A DNA stretch of 64,000 bases. Source: DASRIA01 sp963768885. GTDB lineage: Bacteria > Actinomycetota > Thermoleophilia > Solirubrobacterales > JBBDJG01. Positions 46,077-54,692 of the stretch are shown here, piece by piece. The position numbers were made by a program, and so were the translations under genes. The stretch spans positions 372,001 through 436,000 of the forward strand of contig CAVYJN010000006.1 in the NCBI GenBank assembly GCA_963768885.1, written 5' to 3'. The notes beneath the pieces were generated by a model. It did not search any database. It was not told the DNA's origin and saw nothing but the letters and a program-made list of their open reading frames with translations. Positions within the stretch are counted from its first letter, which is position 1. Every line of letters begins with the position of its first letter.

Positions 46077-46850
46077 ATGATCGAAGGAATCCGCGCGCTG
46101 CTGCTGGACCTCGACGGGGTGCTCTACGTCGAGGACCAGCCGATCGCGGGCGCCCACGCGGCGGTCGAGCGCATGCGTGACCGGTTCGCGCTGCGCTTCG
46201 TCACGAACACGACCGCGCATTCGCGCACGCGGACCCTGGACAAGCTGAGCCGCCTGGGCTTCGCCGTGGAGCCCGGCGAGCTGGTGACGCCCGCTGCGCT
46301 CGCCGTGCGCCATTGCCGCGAGCGCGGCCACGCGCGCGTCGCGCTGGTGATGAACGAGGAGGTGAAGCGCGACTTCGCCGACCTCGAGGAGGCAGGGGAC
46401 GACGCCGCCGACGCGGTGATCATCGGAGACCTCGGGCCGGCATTCGGCTACGACATCCTGAACCGCGCGTTCCGGCAGGTATTCGGCGGCGCCGAGCTGA
46501 TCGCGCTCCAGAAGAACCGCTACTGGCTGCGCGCCGATGGGCTGTCGCTCGACGTGGGCCCCTTCGTCGCGGCGATCGAGTACGCGACCGGGCGCGACGC
46601 CTACGTCGTCGGAAAGCCCGCACGCGGCTTCTTCGAGGGGGTGCTCGGCGATCTCGGAGTCGACGCGACGGAGGCGGCGATGGTCGGAGACGACGTCGAG
46701 TCCGACATCGGCGGCGCGCTGGGGGCGGGGCTCGCCGGGATACTCGTGCGGACGGGCAAGTACCGCGCGCAGGCCGTCCGTGAGTCGGGCGTCGAGCCAA
46801 CCGCAACGGTCGCATCGATCGCCGACGTGCCGGCGCTGTTCGGGTCCTAG
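46077..46850 (+). CDS. HAD-superfamily (IIA) phosphatase
   Basis: 257 residues. Motif I LLLDLDGVLYVEDQPIAGA, motif II FVTNTTAHS, capped domain, motif III lysine in YVVGKPARGFFEGVL, and motif IV MVGDDVESDIGGALGAG. This is the NagD/LHPP-type HAD-IIA group, cytosolic Mg-dependent phosphatases with small phosphoesters or phosphohistidine as substrates. Two nt after the ZIP stop. Confidence 0.88.
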   Translation: MIEGIRALLLDLDGVLYVEDQPIAGAHAAVERMRDRFALRFVTNTTAHSRTRTLDKLSRLGFAVEPGELVTPAALAVRHCRERGHARVALVMNEEVKRDFADLEEAGDDAADAVIIGDLGPAFGYDILNRAFRQVFGGAELIALQKNRYWLRADGLSLDVGPFVAAIEYATGRDAYVVGKPARGFFEGVLGDLGVDATEAAMVGDDVESDIGGALGAGLAGILVRTGKYRAQAVRESGVEPTATVASIADVPALFGS

Positions 46851-46856
46851 CGCGGG

Positions 46857-46921
46857 TACGTACTTTCCACGGCATCAACGGCGGGGGAACTCCGATGGAG
46901 CCGCCGCCGATCGCCAATACG
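46857..46921 (+). promoter_or_regulatory. Island promoter, second best example, before small gene and UspA
   Basis: Box TACGTACTTTCC (46857-46868), 17 nt, GGAAC (46886-46890), CCGATGG (46892-46898; GATG at the 38th base), 17 nt after GATGG, -10-like AATACG (46916-46921), 17 nt to ATG 46939. Block order and distances equal those at 44058-44122, and both are followed by a TTCTTCCC/TCTTTCCC tract. An internal promoter of the plus-strand run. Confidence 0.52.
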
Positions 46922-46938
46922 GTCTTTCCCGAACGGCG

Positions 46939-47163
46939 ATGATCCTCTCGCGCACGCACGGGGAAGGCACGGTCTGCAGAGACGGGATTGCGGACGCGCG
47001 GCGCAGGATCCGCGACCTGGCCGATCGGGGCTTCACGGTGGGCGAGATCACGGCCCGCTTTCGCGGGCCCCTGAGCGAGCCGGAGCACGAGTTCATCTGG
47101 CGCATCGCGTGCGCGGAGACGCGCCGCGCCCGCAACGAGCGCCGGATGCGGGTCCCCGGATGA
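46939..47163 (+). CDS. Small basic hypothetical protein coupled to UspA
   Basis: 74 residues: DGIADARRRIRDLADRGFTVGEITARFRGPLSEPEHEFIWRIACAETRRARNERR. The middle has a helix-turn-helix-like rhythm, but no family is recognised. It starts just behind a promoter candidate, and its stop overlaps the UspA start (ATGA), indicating translational coupling. The reading frame is well supported by this overlap. Confidence 0.6.
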   Translation: MILSRTHGEGTVCRDGIADARRRIRDLADRGFTVGEITARFRGPLSEPEHEFIWRIACAETRRARNERRMRVPG

Positions 47164-48137
47164 AGGGCGCGCCGGCGGTGTACCGGACCGTGATCGCCGC
47201 CCACGCGGGAGACGAGCTTTCCGCGGACGCGCTCGCGCTCGCGCGGCTGGTCGCCGGCGTGACCGGAGCCCGCCTCCTGATCGCGCACGTGATCCCACCG
47301 AGCGTCTCCGCCGCGGACGGGCCCTGGATCGCCCGCCGGCGGGTCCTGCGCGAGCGGGCGGACGCCGAGCGGCTGCTCGACGGGCTTCGCCGCGAGTCCG
47401 CGCCGGAGCTGGAGGTCGAGACCCGCCTGGTCGAGTGCGCATCCGCGGCGCGCGGCCTGCACGACCTCGCGGAGGCCGAGGGGGCGGACCTGATCGTGCT
47501 GGGCTCGTGTCATCGCGGGCCCGTCGGGCGGGTGCTGATGGGCTCTGTCGCCGAACGTCTGCTCCAGGGGGCCCCGTGTGCGGTCGCAGTGGCCCCGCGC
47601 GGCTACTCCGCGCCGGACCCCGAGGGCCTTCGACGGATCGGCGTCGCCTTCGACGCCTCGCCGGAGTCCAGGGTCGCGCTGCATCACGCAGCGGCGCTCG
47701 CCGGCGCCGCCGGCGCCCGGCTGCGGCTGATCGCGGCGGTGGAGCCCGTCGTCTTCCCCGCGTTCGTGAACGTGCCGGCCGGCGACGCCTACGCGGAGCT
47801 GATCCGCACCCGCCGCAAGTTCCTGGAGGACGAGACCGAGTCCGCGGCGGCGGCTTTGCCGCCCGGCATCCCCGCCGGAACACGGGTGGTCGACGGCAAC
47901 GCGGTCGACGCGATCGCGACGGCGGCCGGGTACGGCGTCGATCTGCTGGTCGTCGGGTCGCGGGGCTGGGGCCCGGTCCGCCGCGTCCTGCTCGGCAGCG
48001 TCTCGGCGCGGCTGCTCCGAGTCGCGCCCTGCCCCGTGCTCGTCGTGCCGAGGCCGGCGGACACCGACGAAGCCGTGCCGGGGGGCGAGCCGGCGGCCGA
48101 GGCCGAGCGCACGGCCCGAGCGGGGTCGAGAGCGTGA
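47160..48137 (+). CDS. Universal stress protein, tandem UspA domains
   Basis: 325 residues; ATG 47160 in an ATGA overlap. Domain 1 (YRTVIAAHAGDELSADALALARLV to VGRVLMGSVAERLLQGAPCAVAVAPRG) has GSCHRG in its loop; domain 2 (RIGVAFDASPESRVALHHAA to GSRGWGPVRRVLLGSVSARLLRVAPCPVLVVP) keeps the full G-x2-G-x9-GS ATP loop. Close in layout to 51679-52590. Overlaps the next start by one base. Confidence 0.9.
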   Translation: MKGAPAVYRTVIAAHAGDELSADALALARLVAGVTGARLLIAHVIPPSVSAADGPWIARRRVLRERADAERLLDGLRRESAPELEVETRLVECASAARGLHDLAEAEGADLIVLGSCHRGPVGRVLMGSVAERLLQGAPCAVAVAPRGYSAPDPEGLRRIGVAFDASPESRVALHHAAALAGAAGARLRLIAAVEPVVFPAFVNVPAGDAYAELIRTRRKFLEDETESAAAALPPGIPAGTRVVDGNAVDAIATAAGYGVDLLVVGSRGWGPVRRVLLGSVSARLLRVAPCPVLVVPRPADTDEAVPGGEPAAEAERTARAGSRA

Positions 48138-48424
48138 TGCGATCGAGCCGCGCCTTCGGGCCGCCCGCGGAACGTGACCTCGCGGCGGCGATCCGGCAGG
48201 GCGCCTACCTCACGAACGACGTCGACCTCTTCCGCGTCGTCGCCGTCGTCTCGGGCTCGAGCGGCCTCAAGGTGATCGAGCTCGAGGATTGCCGCACGCT
48301 CGAGGTCCACACCTACTCGGGACCCGGTGTCACGTCGCTCGGCCTCACCCCGGTGACGGCCGCCGCGGTCGCCGATTCCCCCGATCGCGAGGCCTACTCC
48401 GCGCGCAGCACGTCCGCCACCTGA
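48137..48424 (+). CDS. Hypothetical protein, last gene of the plus-strand run
   Basis: 95 residues; ATG 48137 overlaps the UspA TGA (TGATG). Features: AAAIRQGAYLTNDVDLFRVVAVVSGSSGLKVIELEDCRTLEVHTYSGPGVTSLGLTPV, a compact mixed alpha/beta sequence without signal peptide or helices for the membrane. No family recognised. Its last 31 nt overlap the end of the convergent FtsX gene. Confidence 0.6.
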   Translation: MRSSRAFGPPAERDLAAAIRQGAYLTNDVDLFRVVAVVSGSSGLKVIELEDCRTLEVHTYSGPGVTSLGLTPVTAAAVADSPDREAYSARSTSAT

Positions 48425-50676
48425 GCGCGAGCCGCGCGGCGCGCGACGAGCGCGCCCGTGGCGGCCGCAAGCCCCACGAGCGCGGCCGCCGCGAGCGCGA
48501 CTCCGCCCGGGGCGGGCGGGCTTCCCAGCTCGGGGCCGATGCCGGCGCCGCGCCCGACCGCCTCCAGCATCAGGTCGGCGGCGAGCAGCCCGGCGGGCAC
48601 CCCCAGCAACACCGCGGCGATTGCGGTCGCGGTCGTGCCGACGGCCACGCTCCAGACGACCTGCCGCGGGGTGAAGCCGATCGTCTTGAGCACGCCCACG
48701 TCGCGGATCCGCTCGCGAATCCCGAGCACCGTCGCCGCGAGCAGGTTCACGACCGCGAGCGCCAGCACGAGCGCGCTCAGCGCGTAGAACGCGAACCTGA
48801 ACGCGTCGAAGTCCCCGACGTCGGTGTCCCGGACCTGCACGGAGCCGCCGGCGGCCGAGAGCCGGCGCGCGACGGCCGACCTGTCCGCTCCGGGCGTGAC
48901 GCGCACGAAGTAATCGCCGGGGGCGGCCGCGGGCTCGACCGTGCGCAGGCCGGCGAGCGTGATCTGGGCGATCTCACCGGAGTCCTCCGTCTCCTGGTAT
49001 CGCCCGACGATGCGCAGGTCGAGCCGTCGCCCGCCGACCTCCAGCGGCAGCGGGTCGCCGACCTCAAGATGGAGCAGGCGCAGCAGGCCGTAGCCCGCGA
49101 CGGCCTCGCTTGCCGTGCGCGGCATCCGGCCCTCCCGCACGACGAAGCCGCCCCGCCGCAGGTCGCCGCCGAGCGCGCGCACGAGGAACGTCGCATCGCC
49201 GACGGCGCCCCGCCGGTCGGTCGCCGTGTACCAGTCCCGCACGCCCGGTTGCGCGGCGAGCGTTCGCGCGACGGCGTCGGCGGGCGCGTCCCCGGCGTCG
49301 ACGACGACGTCGAACGGGTCTCCGGCGAGCGCGGGCCGGTCGACGATCTCGTCGACCGTGCGGTCCATCGCGAGCGTGGCGACTATCGCGATCACGGTCA
49401 CGGCGAGCGTGGCGATCGACAGCCAGGCGCGCAGCGGTCGCGCCGCGACATCCTTCAGGCCGACGACCGTCGGCGGGCGCAGCCCCAGGCGGACGGCGAG
49501 GCCGGCGAGGCGCGAAGGCCGGGCCGAGACAGGCGACGCTCCCTGCGTGATCGCGCGGCTGGCGGGTATGCGTCCGGCTCGCCAGGCGGGCAGCACCGTC
49601 GCGGCGCACACGATCGCCAGCACTGCGGCAACCGCGATGAACACCGTGCCGATCGTGACCGGGGCACGGCCGCCGCCGAGCACCTCCGCCACGTCGAGCT
49701 CGAGGCTCGGCGCCAGCAGGAGGCCCGCGGTCACGCCGAGCACCGCGCCGCCCGCCGCGACGATCAGGTTCTCCCCGAGCACGATCATCGTGAGCGTGCC
49801 CGGTGTGAACCCGAGCGCCTTCAGGATGCCGAGCTCACGGTAGGTCGCGAGCACGCGGGCGCTGACCGCGCTCAGGATCACGAGGCCGGCGGCGACCAGC
49901 AGGAACACGCCGAACGAGGCCAGGAAGGCGGCGAAGAACCGGTTCAGCCCGAGCGCGTCCCCGCGGGTGTCCTTCCAGTCCAGCACGTGCGTCACGCCGC
50001 GCTCGTGCGCGCGCTGGATGCGCGACTCGAACGCGCCGACGGCGGCGGGCTTCGCGATCCTGACGAGCAGCATGGACTCGGCCCGGCGCGGGTCGAGCCG
50101 GTGGAGCACCGCGGCCGGGGCCCACACCGTCGCCGAGGAGCAGTCGGGATAGAAGCAATCGAGCATGTCGAGCGCCGTGCCCACGACGCGCACACCGGCC
50201 TTGCCACCGTTCCCGTCCAGGACGAGGCGGTCGCCGGGCCCGATGCCTTCCTCCAGCGCGAAGCTGCGCTCCACGACGACCTCGCGCGCGCCGCCCGCTC
50301 TCAGCCACCGTCCGTCGTGCAGCAGCGGGGTGGCGACCGCGGGGCGCCGCCGGGTCGCGGCGCGGACGTCGACGTCGTCGATCGGGCGGCCGCGGTGGAC
50401 GACCGAGGTGTCGAACAGGATCGCCGAGGGTCCCGCGGCCTGCACGACCTGCGGGTCGTCGCGAATCCGCCGCATCGTGGCCCGGTCCCCGAAGAGCGCC
50501 ACGTGAGCGCCGTTCGCGCGTGCGAACGACTCGTCCCAGCGCTGCTCGGCGCCTTCCTGCTGTGCGAGCCCCGCGGTGATGCCGGCCGCGGCAACCGCGA
50601 CGACCACCATCAGGATCACCGCCTGGGGCCGCCGGCGCCTCAGGTCCCCGGCGGCCGCACGCCAGGCCGCACGCAT
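48394..50676 (-). CDS. ABC transporter permease, FtsX/MacB type
   Basis: 760 residues from ATG 50676. N-terminal helix QAVILMVVVAVAAAGITAG, a periplasmic MacB-like domain, then two FtsX blocks of three to four helices: FFAAFLASFGVFLLVAAGLVILSAVSARVLATYRELGILKALGFTPGTLTMIVLGENLIVA and, near the end, RERIRDVGVLKTIGFTPRQVVWSVAVGTTATAIAAVLLG. Such permeases act mechanically, exporting lipids or peptides or regulating hydrolases. The ATPase gene immediately precedes it (TGATG overlap). Substrate unknown. Confidence 0.88.
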   Translation of the reverse strand: MRAAWRAAAGDLRRRRPQAVILMVVVAVAAAGITAGLAQQEGAEQRWDESFARANGAHVALFGDRATMRRIRDDPQVVQAAGPSAILFDTSVVHRGRPIDDVDVRAATRRRPAVATPLLHDGRWLRAGGAREVVVERSFALEEGIGPGDRLVLDGNGGKAGVRVVGTALDMLDCFYPDCSSATVWAPAAVLHRLDPRRAESMLLVRIAKPAAVGAFESRIQRAHERGVTHVLDWKDTRGDALGLNRFFAAFLASFGVFLLVAAGLVILSAVSARVLATYRELGILKALGFTPGTLTMIVLGENLIVAAGGAVLGVTAGLLLAPSLELDVAEVLGGGRAPVTIGTVFIAVAAVLAIVCAATVLPAWRAGRIPASRAITQGASPVSARPSRLAGLAVRLGLRPPTVVGLKDVAARPLRAWLSIATLAVTVIAIVATLAMDRTVDEIVDRPALAGDPFDVVVDAGDAPADAVARTLAAQPGVRDWYTATDRRGAVGDATFLVRALGGDLRRGGFVVREGRMPRTASEAVAGYGLLRLLHLEVGDPLPLEVGGRRLDLRIVGRYQETEDSGEIAQITLAGLRTVEPAAAPGDYFVRVTPGADRSAVARRLSAAGGSVQVRDTDVGDFDAFRFAFYALSALVLALAVVNLLAATVLGIRERIRDVGVLKTIGFTPRQVVWSVAVGTTATAIAAVLLGVPAGLLAADLMLEAVGRGAGIGPELGSPPAPGGVALAAAALVGLAAATGALVARRAARAQVADVLRAE

Positions 50677-51470
50677 CAGCGTTGCGCGACGACGCGTCCG
50701 TCTTCCATCCGCACCTGGCGCCGCGCTGCGGCCGACACCCGCGCGTCGTGCGTGACCAGCACGATCGTCTGGCCGGCCGCGTTGCACTCCGCGAGCAGCG
50801 CGATCACCTCGCCGGTCGCCTCGCTGTCGAGGTTCCCGGTCGGCTCGTCGGCCAGCAGGACGCTGGGCTCGTTTGCGAGGGCGCGGGCCAGCGCGACTCG
50901 CTGCTGCTCCCCGCCGGAGAGCTCCGCGGGCGCCTTGCGCGCATCGTCGGCCCCCAGGCCGAGCCGCTCCAGCAGCTCGCTTCGCCGGGCCCGTGCCGCG
51001 GCGGGCGAGCGGCCCGTCAGCAGCATCGGCAGCTCGACGTTGTCCGCCACGCTCAGGTTCGCCACGAGGTTGAAGAACTGGAACACGTAGCCGACGCGGC
51101 GGCGTCGCAGCACGGCTCGCTTCGCCTCCGACAGCAGGTCGATCCGCTCACCTGCCAGCATCACGGTCCCGCCGCTCGGGACGTCGAGCCCCCCGAGCAG
51201 ATGCAGGAGCGTCGACTTGCCGCACCCGCTCGGGCCCGTGATCGCGATCATCTCTCCCGGATCGATCGACAGCGTCACGCCCCGCAGCGCCTCGACCGCC
51301 GCCCCTGCGGTGTCGTAGGCCTTGCGCAGGTCGCGTGTCGCGGCGATCGGGCGGCTGCCCCCGCCGGCGTCGTCACGGTGTTCCGCGGGCCCGGCGGAAT
51401 GCTGCACGGCGTCGTTAACTCGCAGCGGGAGGGGGGATCGGCCGGGTCGTCGTGGCGGACTGCGGCTCAC
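50676..51470 (-). CDS. ABC transporter ATP-binding protein (LolD/MacB type)
   Basis: 264 residues. Walker A GPSGCGKSTLLHLLGGLD, Q-loop FQFFNLVANLSV, signature LSGGEQQRVALARAL, Walker B VLLADEPTGNLD and H-loop VLVTHDARV. Partner of the FtsX permease whose start overlaps its stop. The first 40 residues are atypical, and the frame overlaps the zinc-ribbon gene by 56 nt, so the true start could be further in, but no good internal start codon was found. Confidence 0.9.
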   Translation of the reverse strand: MSRSPPRRPGRSPLPLRVNDAVQHSAGPAEHRDDAGGGSRPIAATRDLRKAYDTAGAAVEALRGVTLSIDPGEMIAITGPSGCGKSTLLHLLGGLDVPSGGTVMLAGERIDLLSEAKRAVLRRRRVGYVFQFFNLVANLSVADNVELPMLLTGRSPAAARARRSELLERLGLGADDARKAPAELSGGEQQRVALARALANEPSVLLADEPTGNLDSEATGEVIALLAECNAAGQTIVLVTHDARVSAAARRQVRMEDGRVVAQR

Positions 51471-51612
51471 CGCGGACCGAATCAGAGCCGAACAGGCGCC
51501 GTGGCCTGCGGCTCAACCGCGTGCCGCAGCGGGGACACGACTCGGCCGGGCCCATCGCCGCGCGCGGCTTGTAGAGCGTGAGACGGCACTGCGGACAATG
51601 CAGGTAAGGCAT
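51415..51612 (-). CDS. Small zinc-ribbon protein
   Basis: 65 residues. CPQC at residues 6-9 and CPRC at 26-29 form a four-cysteine zinc ribbon (YLHCPQCRLTLY, AESCPRCGTRL), followed by a basic, disordered tail. ATG 51612 has GGGAAG upstream. Too small to assign; zinc ribbons of this kind bind nucleic acid or act as metal-dependent adaptors. Lies just downstream of UspA on the same strand. Confidence 0.65.
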   Translation of the reverse strand: MPYLHCPQCRLTLYKPRAAMGPAESCPRCGTRLSRRPRRLFGSDSVRGEPQSATTTRPIPPPAAS

Positions 51613-51678
51613 GGCTTCCCGAGCCTAAGCCGGGGGTGTTTGGCCTGCATCGGTGTGAAATACGGAGTTGGAGGGCGG

Positions 51679-52590
51679 TCATCCGCCGCGCGGCACGACG
51701 AGGATGCTCGTGGGGCACGTGCGGACCAGCCCCGACGAGACCCCGCCGAGCAGTACCCGGCGCACCGGGCCGTACTGCCGCGATCCGACCACCAGCAGGT
51801 CGATGCCGTTCTCGGCGGCGCTCGCCAGCGCGTCCACGGCCGACCCTTCGAGCACGTAGCGCTGCACGTCGACGCCCGGCCGTGTCGCCGCCGCCGCTTC
51901 GTTCAGCTTCCGCTCGAGCCGCTCGCGGGCGTACTTCGACACCTCGGTCGGGTCGTACCCCGCCGGAACGGAGTCGATCCCGAAGATCATCTCCGGCTCG
52001 TGGACGGCGAGCAGGCGCAGGGATGCTCCCGTGCGGCGCGCCACGAACTCGGCGTGTCGCAGCGCGACCGCCGACTCCTCCGAGCCGTCGAACGCGCACC
52101 CGACCACCTTCAGCGCGCGATCGGCGCGCTCGCGGAACCCCGCGGGCGCCACCGCGACCGCACACGGCGCGCCGTAAAGCAGCCGTTCGGCGACGGATCC
52201 GGCCAGCACGCGGCCGATCGCGCCGCGGTGGCTCGACCCGACGATCAGCGCGTCGGCCTGGGCCGACTCCGCCAGCTCGTGCAGGCCCTGCGCAGCCGAG
52301 CGCGCGCCGACCACCCGTGTCTGTGCGCGGTCGTCCTCGCCCACCGCCGCCGACAGCATCTCGGCCGCCTCGCGGCGCATCGCCTCCTCGCGGTCGGCGG
52401 TGCCGGGCGCGTAGGGAAACTCGTGTGGCACGACCGCGGCCACCAGCAGCTCGGCGCCCGCGGCATCCGCGAGCAGCCGCGCGAGCGCGAGCCCGTCGGC
52501 GGCCCGCTCGCTGCCGTCATAGCCCGCGACCAGCGTCGCGTAGCGCGGGACCGCCTCGGCCGGGGGCTGGGAGGTCTCGGTCACGCTCAT
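51679..52590 (-). CDS. Universal stress protein, tandem UspA domains
   Basis: 303 residues from ATG 52590. Domain 1: YATLVAGYDGSERAADGLALARLL to GSSHRGAIGRVLAGSVAERLLYGAPCAVAVAP; domain 2: VVGCAFDGSEESAVALRHAEF to GSRQYGPVRRVLLGGVSSGLVRTCPTSILVVP. Domain 2 has GSRQ and GG in place of GSRG and GS, so ATP binding may be limited to domain 1. The upstream gap is unusually structured (three inverted repeats, 52620-52746). Confidence 0.9.
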   Translation of the reverse strand: MSVTETSQPPAEAVPRYATLVAGYDGSERAADGLALARLLADAAGAELLVAAVVPHEFPYAPGTADREEAMRREAAEMLSAAVGEDDRAQTRVVGARSAAQGLHELAESAQADALIVGSSHRGAIGRVLAGSVAERLLYGAPCAVAVAPAGFRERADRALKVVGCAFDGSEESAVALRHAEFVARRTGASLRLLAVHEPEMIFGIDSVPAGYDPTEVSKYARERLERKLNEAAAATRPGVDVQRYVLEGSAVDALASAAENGIDLLVVGSRQYGPVRRVLLGGVSSGLVRTCPTSILVVPRGG

Positions 52591-52619
52591 GTGGCGATCC
52601 GATCCGGCGAGGGGTGCGC

Positions 52620-52746
52620 GGCGGGCGACGGCCCGCCGGGCAGCGGCACGGAGCTCATCTGCGCTTGCCGTACATCCGCAGATGCGACTCCGTGCCTCTG
52701 GCCAACCGGGAGATGCTCGCGATGCTGCGTGCATGCTCCATGCACG
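52620..52746. repeat. Three inverted repeats in the leader of the UspA gene
   Basis: Within the 236-nt gap 52591-52826: GGCGGGC (52620-52626) pairs with GCCCGCC (52631-52637), 4-nt loop; GGCACGGAG-CT-CATCTGCG (52645-52663) pairs with CGCAGATG-CGA-CTCCGTGCC (52677-52696), a stem of about 17 pairs with a 13-nt loop; CGTGCATG (52728-52735) pairs with CATGCACG (52739-52746), 3-nt loop. On the minus strand a -10-like CATAGT lies just upstream of the last one. May be a structured 5' leader or operators. Confidence 0.55.
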
Positions 52747-52826
52747 GACACTATGCGACGCCGGCCCGCGCGCGGAACCGCGCAAGCCCGAGAAGTTGAT
52801 GCGTAGAACTCCGCAGCCGGCGCGAT

Positions 52827-54428
52827 TCAGGCCTCCAACGCCTCACTCACGAACCTGTCGAGCTCCTCCAGGCAGGCGTCGACCGGACGGTCGGTGCGGA
52901 GCGCGTGGAGGCTCGCCGCGGGGATCTCGTCGAGCGGATCGCGTGTCTCGAGCTGGGCGGCGATCACCGGCCACGTCGCGTCCGACCCGTGCTCGGGACC
53001 GTGCTCGCGCGCGGCTGCGCGCTGCCGCAGCACTTCGGGGGGCGCGACGCACTCGACCCACAGGACGCGGGCGCCCGGACGCTCCAGCTCGCGCATCAGC
53101 ATGGCGCGGTGCGCGCGGTCCGAGAAGGTCGCGTCGACGATCGCGCCGCCCTGCGACTCCAGCGCCGCGGCGGCCCGCGCGGCGAGCTCGGCGTACGTGC
53201 GCTCGGTGTGCTCGTGGTCGTATGCACGCGGCGGCGCGCGGTCCCCGGCCCGAACGCCGGCCAGCTCCTTTCGCACACGGTCCGAGCTGAGGTGGGCGAG
53301 CCCGCTGCGCTCCCGCAGCGCCGCGGCGAGGGTCGACTTCCCCGACCCGCCGACCCCGCAGATCACCAGGACCAGGGGGAGGCGTGCCCGCCACGCCAGC
53401 CGCTGCGCGAGCCGGAAAAGCTCGCGGGCACGCGTTTCGAGCTGCGCCCTCGCCGGATCCCCGGGCCCGAGCTGGCGGATGCGCAGCGCGGCCACCTTGG
53501 CCCTCACCCACGCCCGGTAGCACTCATAGAACGGCAGCACCTCGCGCAGGCCCTCGTCACCGGTGCGCGCCGTGTAGGCGCGCTCGACCGCGTCCGAGAG
53601 CGCGGGGACGCCGAGGCGCTTCAGGTCCATGGTCAGGAAGGCCAGGTCCGCGGCGACGTCGATGCGGCGCAGCCGGTCGTCGAACTCGATGCAGTCGATC
53701 AGCGTCAGTCGCTGCGGCTCGACGACGACGTGCTCGGCGCGCAGGTCGCCGTGCACGTCTCGCACCATCCCGGCCGCCGCGCGCCGGTCGAGCAGGCGCC
53801 CCTTGCCGTGCAGGAAGGCCTCCGAGAACCGCCGCACCGAGTCGTGCGTGAGCCGGTCGACGAGCACGCCGACCTCGGCCTCGGTCGTCTCGAAGTTCTC
53901 GCGCAGCCGTTCGCCGATGAAGTCGCGCGACCAGTAGCCTGCGGGCGCGCGCTCGGCGCGCACGTGCATGTCCGCGACCGCCTCTCCGACCCGCTCGGCG
54001 AGCCCGGCATCCGCGGCGCCGCGCTCCACGACCCGCTCGAGCGTCGCGTCCTCGTCGAGGCGGCGCATCACGATCGCGTACTCGACGGCGGCGGGATCGT
54101 CCGCGTCCGCGAGCGCCGGCCTGCCGCCGTGCTCGACGACGGCGCGCACCCCCAGGTACACGTCCGGGGCAAAGCGCGCGTTGAGCCGCACCTCCTCCTC
54201 GCAAAGGTGCCGCCGCCGCGCGAGCGTGGAGTAGTCCAGGAACGGCATGCGCACCGGCTTCTTGAGCTTGTAGGCGCGCTCGCCCGCGAGCAGCACCACC
54301 GAAGCGTGGGTCTCGCGTACCTCGACCCCCGCGGCGGGCGGAGAGTAGAACGACGGATCGCGCATGGCCGCGACGACGCGCGCGAAGCTGCCGCCGTCCG
54401 CGCCCGTGGTCAGCGGATCCTGCGCCAC
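52827..54428 (-). CDS. APH-like kinase / P-loop kinase fusion (Rv2004c-like)
   Basis: 533 residues. The N-terminal half is an aminoglycoside-phosphotransferase-like fold (SVVLLAGERAYKLKKPVRMPFLDY with the ATP lysine; catalytic loop VHGDLRAEHVVV; metal-binding LIDCIEFDDRLRRIDVAADLAFL). The C-terminal half (from about 360) is a P-loop kinase: Walker A VGGSGKSTLAAAL, then SSDRVRKELAGV and VDATFSDRAHR, as in polynucleotide- or zeta-toxin-like kinases. Rv2004c of the DosR regulon has the same layout. Substrates unknown; antibiotic resistance is not implied. Confidence 0.87.
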   Translation of the reverse strand: MAQDPLTTGADGGSFARVVAAMRDPSFYSPPAAGVEVRETHASVVLLAGERAYKLKKPVRMPFLDYSTLARRRHLCEEEVRLNARFAPDVYLGVRAVVEHGGRPALADADDPAAVEYAIVMRRLDEDATLERVVERGAADAGLAERVGEAVADMHVRAERAPAGYWSRDFIGERLRENFETTEAEVGVLVDRLTHDSVRRFSEAFLHGKGRLLDRRAAAGMVRDVHGDLRAEHVVVEPQRLTLIDCIEFDDRLRRIDVAADLAFLTMDLKRLGVPALSDAVERAYTARTGDEGLREVLPFYECYRAWVRAKVAALRIRQLGPGDPARAQLETRARELFRLAQRLAWRARLPLVLVICGVGGSGKSTLAAALRERSGLAHLSSDRVRKELAGVRAGDRAPPRAYDHEHTERTYAELAARAAAALESQGGAIVDATFSDRAHRAMLMRELERPGARVLWVECVAPPEVLRQRAAAREHGPEHGSDATWPVIAAQLETRDPLDEIPAASLHALRTDRPVDACLEELDRFVSEALEA

Positions 54429-54571
54429 GCCTTGTACGCCTCCGCGATCGCGGGCACCTCTGCAGCGTAGACCCGGGGCGCCGCGTCGATTCCGTAGATC
54501 CCACGGATGATGGGCCAGCGTTCACCCGGATTTGCGCGGGGCCCGGGCGCGCTAGCGTCAACGCCTGTCAT
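54410..54571 (-). CDS. Possible 53-residue leader protein
   Basis: A frame from ATG 54571 ends 19 nt inside the start of the kinase-fusion gene (GERWPIIRGIYGIDAAPRVYAAEVPAIAEAYKAWRRIR). The C-terminal half looks like a short amphipathic helix, and the overlap would allow coupling, but no clear ribosome site or homologue is known to me. It lies opposite the promoter region of the response regulator and may be spurious. Confidence 0.25.
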   Translation of the reverse strand: MTGVDASAPGPRANPGERWPIIRGIYGIDAAPRVYAAEVPAIAEAYKAWRRIR

Positions 54572-54692
54572 GTCCACGGAGCAAATCACGCGGCGCAAGC
54601 TCCACACCCCGTCGCGGGGTGGTCGCACACAGCGCGACGGCCGGCTCGACGGGGCGATCGCTGCCGCCCGTCGGCGCGTTAGGCTCCGCACC

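Noticed and set aside
52827..54428. Aminoglycoside resistance kinase
   Set aside because: Only the fold of the N-terminal half is APH-like; the fusion with a P-loop kinase and the dormancy context match Rv2004c, not resistance enzymes.
54507..54692. N-terminal extension of the response regulator from 54507
   Set aside because: The extra 62 residues are Arg/Pro-rich and precede the receiver fold; GTG 54693 with a nearby -10 fits the family length.
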